This document shows positions 7,589 through 12,877 of a DNA stretch of 12,877 nt, piece after piece. Source of the DNA: Deltaproteobacteria bacterium (GTDB taxonomy: Bacteria > Myxococcota_A > UBA9160 > JAFDET01); NCBI GenBank assembly GCA_019310195.1, contig JAFDET010000168.1, forward strand, positions 1 to 12,877, in the 5' to 3' direction. The position numbers and the translations under genes were made by a program. The notes below the pieces were generated by a model, which was not told the origin of the DNA, did not search any database, and saw only the letters and a program-made list of their open reading frames with translations. How positions within the stretch are numbered: the first letter of the stretch is position 1; the number at the start of each line of letters is the position of its first letter.

Positions 7589-8698
7589 TCAGGCCCGCAG
7601 GTCCGCCAGCTTCACCACACGCGTGGCCGGCTGCGGGTGCTCGTCCGCCCGCACCCAGCGCACCCCCATGATGCCGTGGTGATGGCCGGCGGTTTCGAGC
7701 CAGTTGGGCAGGCCCGGATCCTCGTGTGCCACCACGATCCGGACCGATCCGTCGTCCTCGAGCACGGCCTGGCCGCTGTTCACGTGGGTGCGGTGGAAAT
7801 GGTAGTCGAGCGACTCGGCCCAGATGTTGCCGAGCTGAAGGTTCCAGTAGTCGCAGCGCGGAGGCACCACCTCGATCACCAGCGCCTCGTCCGGCGCCAG
7901 CTCCCAGAAGCCGAGCCACATGCGGATGTTGGGATCGCCGCCCATCTGGATGTGCTTCTCCATGGGCGGCAGGTGGAACTCGTTGCTCGGCGCCTGCTGG
8001 CGATAGCCGATCACCCAGTCGTAGAACCACTGGGCGCAGCCGATGGCGTACATGGCGCTGCCGAGGAGCTGGCCGGGCACGCGCGCCGGGTCCAGCGGCG
8101 GCTTCGCTCCATCGTGGGAGAGGCACTCGATCTCCAGCTCCACGGGCTGCTCCGAGCGGCGGTCCAGGAACGTCTGGCGCACCAGGATCTGCCGGGTGTC
8201 GGGGTTCATGCGCAGCCAGTTGCCCGGGTGCTCCTTCTGGCTGGCGATGATCTCGAAGCCGCCGTCGGGGCCGAGCTCGAGTTCCGAATCCTCCAGGTGG
8301 CCCGCGCCGCCGGTGATCTTGCTCTTGGCGGCGAAGTTCTGGTTCTGGGCGGCGAAGCTCAGGTAGTGGATGCTGCCGCGCTTGCCGCGCAGCCGGTAGT
8401 CATTCTGCGGGTCCACCGAGGCGCTGCGATAGAAGTTGTCGGGGTTGTCGAGGCCCATCTTCACCATCTCGGGCATGGTGCGGAACACGGGATGCTCGGC
8501 GCCCGTGGCCTCGGCGAAGGAGAGCAGGCCGGCGCGGACCAGCCGCGAGAGGTAGAGGAGCCCTTCGCCGCGGTCGAAGGCGGTCGGCTCCAGCTCCTCG
8601 CGCAGCAGTACGTCGCCGGCCTTCTTCAGCAGGTCGCAGAACTCGGTCCAGGCCTCGGCCGTCTCCACCTTGCGGATCGGGTCGTCGCTGCTCGCCAT
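7589..8698 (-). CDS. DUF1214 domain-containing protein
   Basis: A 369-residue soluble protein with no visible signal peptide. The C-terminal half carries the features I associate with DUF1214: ALVIEVVPPRCDYWNLQLGNIWAES, DYHFHRTHVNSGQAV, DGSVRIVVAHEDPGLPNWLETAGHHHG and GVRWVRAD. The first half (for example NFYRSASVDPQNDYRLRG) resembles the N-terminal part of long family members. No catalytic activity is established for the domain; the run of histidines and acidic residues near the C-terminus is visible but unproven as a site. The start is ATG at 8696-8698, with GGAGGG six bases upstream. It lies 16 nt after the sulfotransferase stop, so the two are almost certainly co-transcribed and may act on the same lipid or sterol-type substrate; that link is inference. 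Confidence 0.85.
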   Translation of the reverse strand: MASSDDPIRKVETAEAWTEFCDLLKKAGDVLLREELEPTAFDRGEGLLYLSRLVRAGLLSFAEATGAEHPVFRTMPEMVKMGLDNPDNFYRSASVDPQNDYRLRGKRGSIHYLSFAAQNQNFAAKSKITGGAGHLEDSELELGPDGGFEIIASQKEHPGNWLRMNPDTRQILVRQTFLDRRSEQPVELEIECLSHDGAKPPLDPARVPGQLLGSAMYAIGCAQWFYDWVIGYRQQAPSNEFHLPPMEKHIQMGGDPNIRMWLGFWELAPDEALVIEVVPPRCDYWNLQLGNIWAESLDYHFHRTHVNSGQAVLEDDGSVRIVVAHEDPGLPNWLETAGHHHGIMGVRWVRADEHPQPATRVVKLADLRA

Positions 8699-8714
8699 CG
8701 CGTTCCCTCCCTTC

Positions 8715-9866
8715 CTAGAGACCGAAGCGCCCGACGTAGTCCGCGAAGCGCTCGCGCACCTGCTCGCGGGTGAGGCCGAAGCTAGCCAGGTCGTACTCGT
8801 GCTTGCCGTGCTGGCCCTGGGTGTGGGCGGCCGCGTGGGCCTGCATGGCCGCCAGCGCCTCGCCCTCCAGTGGCATCCCGAAGTGCTGGTAGATCCCGCG
8901 CGCCGCGGCCAGGTTGTCCCCCACCAGCGTGTCGTAGTCCACGTCCACGAAGCGGGCCTCGTCCAGCTGCTTGCGCGCGGCGAGCCCGCAGTCCATGGAG
9001 TCCGCGTAGTGCGCCAGCACGCGCGGCCCGAAGGACCGGGCCGAGATCTCGACGCGATCGCGGACGATCATGTGGATCATGCTGGAGATGGAGGCGATGC
9101 AGACGGCCGGGTCGCGGTGGTTCCAGACGATGGAGCAGTCCGGGAAGGTCTCCACCAGCGCGTCCAGGGCCCACAGATGCGAGGGCGTCTTCAAGAGCCA
9201 GCGTTCGCCGGGGCGCTGCCAGTCCAGCAGCCGCAGCAGATCCGCGTAGTAGCGATAGAGCGGGCGCAGGTCGTGGCCGGCGAACCAGCCGGCGTAGGGC
9301 TCGAGCATCAGCTCGTAGCCGAGCTGGCCGCCGTCGAGGCCGAAGGCGTGGAGCAGCACGCACTCCTCGGGCGTGTCGGCGTCGGCGAAGTGGGCCTTGG
9401 TGAAGTCGGGGTTGTTCTGGCGCGTCTGCTCGGACACCGCCTTCATGGCCCGGTAGCGCGGATCCTCCTCCCCGGGCGCCAGGTCCCAGTTCGGATCCGG
9501 GAAGATGCCTTCCCAAAGCAGCAGCGGACGCGCCGCGGGATCGGCGGCCAGCAGGTTGAAGAGCGCCGAGGTCCCGGAGCGCGGCAGCCCCGTCAGGAAC
9601 ATCGGGCGCACGATCTCCCGCTCGCGGATCTCCGGGTGGCGGCGAAAGGCCTCCTCGATCTTGAGCCGGGTCGAGAGCAACTGAATCAGGCGTTGACGGT
9701 GCTGGTGGAGGCCCTTCTCGGTGAAGGGGTTCTTGGCCACCATCTCGACCAGGGCGCGCAGGCCGGGGCGGAAGTCGTCGGAGCCGAAGTCCGAGAGGCC
9801 GGTGGCCCGCCGCGCTTCGTCCAGCAGCGCGTTCTCGTCGAAGCTTTCGAGGGGGGTCTCGTCCAA
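8715..9866 (-). CDS. PAPS-dependent sulfotransferase (Sulfotransfer_3 family)
   Basis: The protein should transfer sulfate from PAPS to a hydroxyl acceptor that cannot be predicted. The 5'-phosphosulfate loop is at residues 93-100 (GLPRSGTS) and the 3'-phosphate site at about 250-262 (HRDPAVCIASISS). LLKTPSHLW (224-232) is also typical of this bacterial branch. The N-terminal 90 residues form a helical extension common in these proteins. The 383-residue length is normal. The start used is TTG at 9864-9866; it has no clear Shine-Dalgarno, and the next in-frame ATG (residue 42) would remove conserved-looking sequence. The true start is therefore uncertain by a few codons. The DUF1214 gene follows at once. 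The CTTGGACG region is preceded by GC-rich DNA and a TATACT (9900-9905, minus). Confidence 0.9.
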   Translation of the reverse strand: MDETPLESFDENALLDEARRATGLSDFGSDDFRPGLRALVEMVAKNPFTEKGLHQHRQRLIQLLSTRLKIEEAFRRHPEIREREIVRPMFLTGLPRSGTSALFNLLAADPAARPLLLWEGIFPDPNWDLAPGEEDPRYRAMKAVSEQTRQNNPDFTKAHFADADTPEECVLLHAFGLDGGQLGYELMLEPYAGWFAGHDLRPLYRYYADLLRLLDWQRPGERWLLKTPSHLWALDALVETFPDCSIVWNHRDPAVCIASISSMIHMIVRDRVEISARSFGPRVLAHYADSMDCGLAARKQLDEARFVDVDYDTLVGDNLAAARGIYQHFGMPLEGEALAAMQAHAAAHTQGQHGKHEYDLASFGLTREQVRERFADYVGRFGL

Positions 9867-9899
9867 GGGGGCCCGGTGAATATGATCCCGCGGCCACCG

Positions 9900-9905
9900 A
9901 GTATA
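9900..9905 (-). promoter_or_regulatory. possible -10 element for the sulfotransferase operon
   Basis: TATACT on the minus strand lies about 33 nt upstream of the TTG start, in an otherwise GC-rich gap. No convincing -35 is present 16-18 nt further upstream, so this is a weak call. Confidence 0.3.
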
Positions 9906-9922
9906 TGCCGCTCCCTTGCCTC

Positions 9923-9938
9923 GCGCCGCTCGCGGCGC
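9923..9938 (-). terminator. GC hairpin after the antitoxin gene
   Basis: GCGCCG and CGGCGC pair around a CTCG loop, about 20 nt beyond the antitoxin stop. No T-run follows, so it may be a weak or factor-dependent terminator separating the toxin-antitoxin pair from the sulfotransferase operon. Confidence 0.3.
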
Positions 9939-9945
9939 CAGCGGC

Positions 9946-9959
9946 GGGCCCTCCTGGAT
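9946..9959. repeat. copy of tRNA 3' end, putative attachment site (distal)
   Basis: The minus strand reads ATCCAGGAGGGCCC, identical over 14 nt to the T-stem/acceptor 3' end of the tRNA at 11422-11493 (tRNA bases 59-72 in standard numbering). Flanking bases on both sides differ, so the identity ends exactly at the acceptor stem. It touches the last base of the antitoxin stop codon. Its position distal to the tRNA 3' end matches the layout left by integration at a tRNA gene. Confidence 0.6.
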
Positions 9960-10252
9960 CAGGCCGCGAGCAGCCGCCCGATTTCCTTTCGGTCGGAGCC
10001 GAGCGCAAACAGGGCCCGGATCAGCATCTCCATGCTCGCGTCGGCTTGCTCCAGACGAGCCACGCGAGGCTGCGTGGACTGGATCCGCTTGGCCAGCTCC
10101 TTCTGCGTGATGCGTCGCGCGCGCCGCTTCTCGCGCACCTTCTCAGCGAGGCGAACGCGCATCTCGACGATGGCCGCCTCGTCCTCCGTCAGCCCGAGCA
10201 GATCCTCAACCGACCCTTCGGTCCAGCCCTTGGGAAGCTTCTTTCTAGCCAC
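9959..10252 (-). CDS. XRE-family antitoxin (HigA-like)
   Basis: A 97-residue DNA-binding protein. After an N-terminal segment (residues 1-30) rich in acidic residues, a helix-turn-helix of the XRE type spans about residues 38-90 (RRITQKELAKRIQSTQPRVARLEQ, then SMEMLIRALFALGSDRKEIGRLL). In this class the antitoxin both neutralises the toxin and represses the operon. It starts with GTG at 10250-10252, inside the toxin gene's end (8-nt overlap), which gives coupled translation in the toxin-first order seen in higBA-type systems. Length and end (LGSDRKEIGRLLAA) look complete. The stop codon abuts the 14-bp tRNA-end repeat. Confidence 0.88.
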   Translation of the reverse strand: MARKKLPKGWTEGSVEDLLGLTEDEAAIVEMRVRLAEKVREKRRARRITQKELAKRIQSTQPRVARLEQADASMEMLIRALFALGSDRKEIGRLLAA

Positions 10253-10580
10253 GATCGTAGTCTCCCAGTCGCTTCTTGCAGAGGTCGATCACCCGCCGGG
10301 CCGTCGTCTGCATCCTCTTCTCGAACCAGTGGACCACCAGGATCGTTTCGGGATCGATCCGGTAGAGGATCCGCCAGGTCTTCCTCGCCTCCCGATCGTC
10401 CACCCGAAGCTCGTGAACCCGCCGTCCGATCGACGGCATGGGGCGCGAGTCCGGCATTCCCACCGACTCACCCCGTTGGATGCGCCGCAGCAACACACCC
10501 GCCTCGACGCGAGCGCCCCTCCCCACCGGGGGCGTTTGCAGCGTGCCGAGCATCCAGCGCAGCGGCTTGTCATGGGACAA
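10245..10580 (-). CDS. RelE/HigB-type toxin, phage Gp49-like family
   Basis: This gene encodes 111 residues if started at TTG 10578-10580. The sequence KPLRWMLGTLQTPPVG, ARVEAGVLLRRIQRGESV, MPDSRPMPSIGRRVHELRV, TWRILYRIDPETILVVHWFEK and VIDLCKKRL follows the Gp49-like (HigB-related) pattern closely. Relatives are ribosome-dependent mRNA interferases; activity here is inferred. The frame extends upstream to 10718, but the family N-terminus begins at about KPLRW, so a start near 10580 is favoured. An AGG lies nine bases upstream of the TTG, and a TATACT overlaps that leader, so the mRNA might be leaderless. An internal ATG (residue 10) would delete conserved residues. It overlaps the antitoxin by 8 nt. 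Confidence 0.87.
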   Translation of the reverse strand: MSHDKPLRWMLGTLQTPPVGRGARVEAGVLLRRIQRGESVGMPDSRPMPSIGRRVHELRVDDREARKTWRILYRIDPETILVVHWFEKRMQTTARRVIDLCKKRLGDYDRG

Positions 10581-10585
10581 CAGAG

Positions 10586-10603
10586 TATACCTTTTTCGGC
10601 ATA
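10586..10603. promoter_or_regulatory. candidate operator/-10 region of the toxin-antitoxin operon
   Basis: Reading the minus strand, TATGCC-GAAAAA-GGTATA is an inverted repeat of two 6-bp arms with one mismatch and a 6-nt spacer. It overlaps TATACT (10584-10589) just upstream of the toxin start. This is the most AT-rich patch nearby. XRE antitoxins usually repress their own promoter through such repeats, so operator use is a reasonable inference. Confidence 0.45.
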
Positions 10604-10864
10604 TTGCAAATCCACGCGCTCCACCGGCGCACGAAACCTCTCGAGAGTCTTCTTTGCTTCCTGGGCACCTGCTTCGATCACCTGGCCATATCGCACCACG
10701 CACCGTTCCATCGGGCAACGTGTACCGGCGGCTACCTCCTCACCCACCCGACGCACCTGGGCCTCGTCGCGAGTCCCGTGGAGTGCACTGCGTGAGGCCT
10801 GGCGACAAGTGGCCGACACCGTCTCAAGCATGCGGTTCGAAGTTGGGGGGCAAGGCACGTAGCG
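10604..10864. other. intergenic stretch, no supported gene
   Basis: About 260 nt between the toxin start (minus) and the 157-codon gene (plus). The minus strand is open through here in one frame (for example RYGQVIEAGAQEAKKTLERF), but that frame continues antisense through the plus-strand gene, and I recognise no family. It could be a decayed gene of the inserted segment or merely an open non-coding frame. Confidence 0.4.
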
Positions 10865-11338
10865 ATGACGTTCAACGGGGAGTGGAAGTCGCGAAACACG
10901 CGCGTCCATCTGTTCATCCGGACCTGGCAACACTTGCTCCCCGAGCTTGCGCGCACGATCACGGACACGAATCGCGCCTTCAAGGCCTTCGAGTCCGGCG
11001 CCCTGGCGAGAATCCTGCCTCGCATCGAAACCTACACGTTCCCCTACCAGATCGAGCTGCTGCAAGCCTGCATCACTCGGGGGATTCCGCTGACCACGCG
11101 GGGCATCGCGTACGTGGACTCGGAAGCGGCCTCCACCCAGGACGGCGCGGAGATCACCGAGAACCATCTGAGCCAGATCCGGCAGATCATCGACATCGCG
11201 CGCCGCTACGGGGTGCTCGATGAGAAGGATGAGCTGGCCCGGTTCTTCCTCAGCGTCTCGGAGGCGGAGTGGCAGGGGATCGAGGCCAACCCACCGGACA
11301 CGCTCGCTGAGCTTCGACACGAAGCTCGCCGCAGCTAG
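10865..11338 (+). CDS. hypothetical protein, unrecognised
   Basis: A 157-residue soluble protein with balanced, protein-like composition. Predicted helical character is strong in the N-terminal half (FIRTWQHLLPELARTITDT, then ETYTFPYQIELLQACITRG) and near the end (QIRQIIDIARRYGVLDEKDE). It has no signal peptide, membrane helix or recognised catalytic motif. It has one cysteine. The start is ATG with only a weak AAGG about 10 nt upstream; the frame is closed by a stop at 10793-10795. It lies inside the segment bounded by the tRNA-end repeats, divergent from the toxin-antitoxin pair. G+C looks lower than in the nqr region. The function is unknown, and I do not assign one. Confidence 0.65.
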   Translation: MTFNGEWKSRNTRVHLFIRTWQHLLPELARTITDTNRAFKAFESGALARILPRIETYTFPYQIELLQACITRGIPLTTRGIAYVDSEAASTQDGAEITENHLSQIRQIIDIARRYGVLDEKDELARFFLSVSEAEWQGIEANPPDTLAELRHEARRS

Positions 11339-11421
11339 GGCCAGGTCGGATCGCCGCAGTGATCCCGCGATCCGCTGGGCCTCGGCAGCCGGCACGGCGC
11401 CGCGCACGGGCTGATCGAGGG

Positions 11422-11493
11422 TGGGCCCTCCTGGATTCGAACCAGGGCGCCTCCGGTTATGAGCCGGGTGCTCTACCGCTGAGCTAAGGGCCA
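11422..11493 (-). tRNA. tRNA with CAU anticodon, probably tRNA-Ile2 (or elongator Met)
   Basis: All arms of a 72-nt tRNA fold: D-arm GCTC/GAGC, anticodon loop CTCATAA, variable loop GGCGC, T-arm CCTGG-TTCGAAT-CCAGG, discriminator A. CCA is not encoded. C4-G69 and C5-G68, reported as TilS determinants in E. coli tRNA-Ile2, are present, and the 5' part resembles Ile2 genes, so an AUA-reading tRNA after lysidine modification is favoured over elongator Met. It lacks the initiator's three G-C anticodon-stem pairs of the GGG/CCC type. Two stem positions do not pair: T1-C72 and C27-A43. The 3' end is repeated 1.5 kb away at 9946-9959. Confidence 0.9.
11423..11436. repeat. tRNA-internal copy of the 14-bp direct repeat (putative attachment site)
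   Basis: Plus-strand GGGCCCTCCTGGAT, the tRNA acceptor 3' strand and half of the T-arm, recurs in the same orientation at 9946-9959. The two copies are 1,477 nt apart start to start. Confidence 0.6.
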
Positions 11494-11836
11494 CAGAACG
11501 AATTATCCACCATCACTGAACGGTTGCGCCACCCACGAAACCCGTCGCCGTACGGTCCGGCTGCCAGCAGTCCGCCAAACCTTCAGGCTGACGAGGTCCG
11601 GCGGGGAGAATCTCCGCGTCTCCCCACCTGACCAAGCGTCTCGCGTTGAACCCCGAGACCCGTTTCGGCGCGGTGCGTACCAGGAGAATGGCGCTCGCCT
11701 AATGCTTGACCCGCAGACGGATCGGCTTACCCCGGTGGACGCCCTTCAGAACCTTGGAGTCCTTGCCTACGATCGTTTCGTTGACCACGACGCAGAGGCC
11801 TGCCGGTCAACTCCACTTGGGCTACCAAAGGGTTCA
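11494..11836. other. 343-nt gap between tRNA and adenylate-forming gene, with hairpin
   Basis: No gene is supported here. A 7-bp hairpin lies at 11603-11625 (GGGGAGA, 9-nt loop, TCTCCCC) without a following T-run. The frame of the downstream gene stays open through the whole gap, including an ATG at 11702-11704 that would add 45 residues (LDPQTDRLTPVDALQNLGVL and onward), but these do not resemble the start of this enzyme family and the nearest AGGAG is 15 nt away. The gap could hold leader RNA or a decayed gene end. Confidence 0.5.
11501..11507 (-). promoter_or_regulatory. possible -10 element of the tRNA gene
   Basis: The minus strand carries GGATAATT about 9 nt before the mature tRNA 5' end. 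Read as a GATAAT -10, it would start transcription almost at the tRNA. No good -35 is seen 17 nt upstream, so support is modest. Confidence 0.35.
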
Positions 11837-12877
11837 ATGTCTGAGGGCCGATCGACGAACGCGAAGGTGCCGCTCGATCTTGAGGCGCTGGGGAATCGCT
11901 GGGCCGACCGACCGGCGGTGATCTTCCCGTCGGACGCGCTCAGCTTTGCGGGGCTTGCGGAACGGGTGCTCGCCTGCGCGCGCGATCTCGCAGGGCACGG
12001 GGTGTCGGCGGGGGACCGGATCGGGCTCGTGTGTGGCTTGGACGCCGACACGGTCGTATCTATTCTCGCGGCGCAGGAGCTCGGCTGCGTCCTGCTGCCG
12101 CTGGGCGCAGACGCGCCGTCGGCCGCTCGGGAGCGGGTGCTGGCGACATTCCGCCCGGCCTGGGTTGTGGAGGGCGGCGAACCTTCAGCGGTGGGTTCCA
12201 GCGCGGTGACCTCCGGAGGACCGGAGGTGCTGGCCCTGACGTCCAGTGGATCGACCGGTGCGCCCAAGCTCGCGCTGGTTACCGCCTCCCAGCTGCGGGC
12301 CCGCGCAGACCTCTACATTCGCCGCTGTCGGCTGAGCAGCGACGACCGCACCCTGATGATCTACCCACCGCACCATGCCGGCGGCATGCACGCTCTGCTG
12401 GTCAGCCTGAGCGTGGGGTCGGCTCTCGTCTTTCCGGCCAGCGCCCATCCCCGCACGGTAGTTCGAACGTGTGCGGCGCAGGGCGTCACCTGCCTGCCCG
12501 GGCCCGCGACGCTCTTCGAGCTGCTGGTGCGTCATCGCAGCAACGATTGGCCCAGCCTCCCCTGTCTGCGTCTCGCCCGATCGGGGACCGCGAACCTTCC
12601 TCTCGAGACCCATCGTGCCTTCACGGAGGGATTTCAGATTCCGCTTTGGCACAGCTACGGCGCGAGCGAGGCCGGTCCCATCTGCGTGAATCGGTCGGGT
12701 GCCGCTCACGACGGCCGTCTGGCCCTCGGAGCTCCATTGGCGGGTGTAGAAGTCCGGGTTTGCGACGAGCACGGGGACGATCACGTATTTGAACGGGAGC
12801 GACACGCCGGCTGCGAGCACGCTGCTGAGCGTGACGGTGAACGACCAGGGCAACGACGGGATCGACCCGGGTCTCAC
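11837..12877 (+). CDS. adenylate-forming enzyme (acyl-CoA ligase/adenylation domain), partial and possibly broken
   Basis: This ANL-superfamily enzyme would activate a carboxylate as acyl-AMP; substrate and final acceptor cannot be predicted. The start is ATG at 11837-11839, with AAAGG five bases upstream. The N-terminal lobe shows WADRPAVIFPSDALSFAGLAERV. The phosphate-binding loop TSSGSTGAPK is at residues 135-144, PPHHAGGMHALL follows, and the A5-type motif YGASEAGP begins at residue 274. GAPLAGVEVRVCDEHGD continues the family pattern up to about residue 315. After that the frame is open to the window edge but reads as arginine/histidine-rich sequence unlike the family, while the next frame encodes repeat-protein-like sequence. 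The catalytic C-terminal lobe is not seen. Divergent from the tRNA; no partner gene is visible. Confidence 0.8.
   Translation, partial: MSEGRSTNAKVPLDLEALGNRWADRPAVIFPSDALSFAGLAERVLACARDLAGHGVSAGDRIGLVCGLDADTVVSILAAQELGCVLLPLGADAPSAARERVLATFRPAWVVEGGEPSAVGSSAVTSGGPEVLALTSSGSTGAPKLALVTASQLRARADLYIRRCRLSSDDRTLMIYPPHHAGGMHALLVSLSVGSALVFPASAHPRTVVRTCAAQGVTCLPGPATLFELLVRHRSNDWPSLPCLRLARSGTANLPLETHRAFTEGFQIPLWHSYGASEAGPICVNRSGAAHDGRLALGAPLAGVEVRVCDEHGDDHVFERERHAGCEHAAERDGERPGQRRDRPGSH
12750..12877 (+). pseudogene. fragment resembling a cadherin/VCBS-like adhesin repeat, in another frame
   Basis: In the frame one base ahead of the adenylate-forming gene, codons after a TAG at 12747-12749 read GFATSTGTITYLNGSDTPAA, then STLLSVTVNDQGNDGIDPGL, open to the edge. 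The pattern SVTVNDQGN...DPGL is typical of tandem Ig/cadherin-like repeats in large secreted bacterial proteins. It has no start codon or RBS of its own here. It may be the inside of a long gene joined by rearrangement or by misassembly. Recognition rests on only about 42 residues. Confidence 0.4.

Noticed and set aside
7637..8773. 378-codon plus-strand open frame
   Set aside because: Antisense to the DUF1214 gene, which has clear family sequence on the other strand.
8670..10862. 730-codon plus-strand open frame
   Set aside because: It lies antisense to the sulfotransferase and toxin-antitoxin genes, has low-complexity His/Val/Gly/Arg-rich composition and no family motif; it is the usual opposite-strand opening of GC-rich genes.
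11422..11493. Initiator tRNA-fMet because of CAU and the 1-72 mismatch
   Set aside because: The anticodon stem lacks the initiator G-C triplet and the D-stem is C11-G24; C4-G69 and C5-G68 favour Ile2.
10289..11494. 401-codon minus-strand open frame running from the tRNA into the toxin
   Set aside because: It starts inside the tRNA, is antisense to the 157-codon gene, and is out of frame with the toxin; composition is that of a shadow frame.
11702..11836. Start of the adenylate-forming gene at ATG 11702
   Set aside because: No ribosome-binding site at proper distance, and the added residues are not family-like; ATG 11837 has AAAGG in place.
1..12877. CRISPR array, insertion-sequence ends or rRNA
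   Set aside because: No regularly spaced direct repeats, transposase or rRNA-like sequence seen on reading; only the 14-bp tRNA-end duplication stood out.

Overview
The window is GC-rich chromosomal DNA with tightly packed bacterial genes. The organism is a Gram-negative-type bacterium with a sodium-pumping respiratory chain. A Na+-NQR operon beside DUF1214 and Sulfotransfer_3 genes and many GTG/TTG starts would fit an uncultured Myxococcota-like or other high-GC proteobacterial lineage, but no marker here fixes the taxon.

Region 1 (1-6495, minus strand) is a complete nqrABCDEF operon followed by apbE, which runs off the left edge. The genes overlap or sit within 37 nt of each other. Five membrane or peripheral subunits plus the NqrF reductase form the Na+-translocating NADH:quinone oxidoreductase. 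ApbE attaches FMN to the SGAT threonines of NqrB (Thr234) and NqrC (Thr227). All redox ligands that can be checked are present, so the complex should be functional.

Region 2 (6565-7552, plus strand) starts 69 nt from nqrA and runs the other way. It encodes two small CBS-domain proteins; the second has an unusually short first CBS module.

Region 3 (7589-9866, minus strand) is a two-gene operon: a PAPS-type sulfotransferase followed by a DUF1214 protein.

Region 4 (9946-11436) looks like a small insertion next to a tRNA gene. The last 14 nt of the tRNA(CAU) acceptor/T-arm (11423-11436) recur exactly at 9946-9959. The 1.5 kb between them holds a HigBA-type toxin-antitoxin pair with a candidate operator, an unrecognised 157-codon gene, and locally more AT-rich DNA. 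There is no integrase.

Region 5 (11494-12877, plus strand) has a 343-nt leader with a hairpin, then an adenylate-forming (acyl-CoA ligase/adenylation) gene that runs off the right edge. Near 12750-12790 its family-like sequence stops, and another reading frame encodes what looks like an adhesin-type (cadherin/VCBS-like) repeat. This points to a real rearrangement or an assembly chimera.
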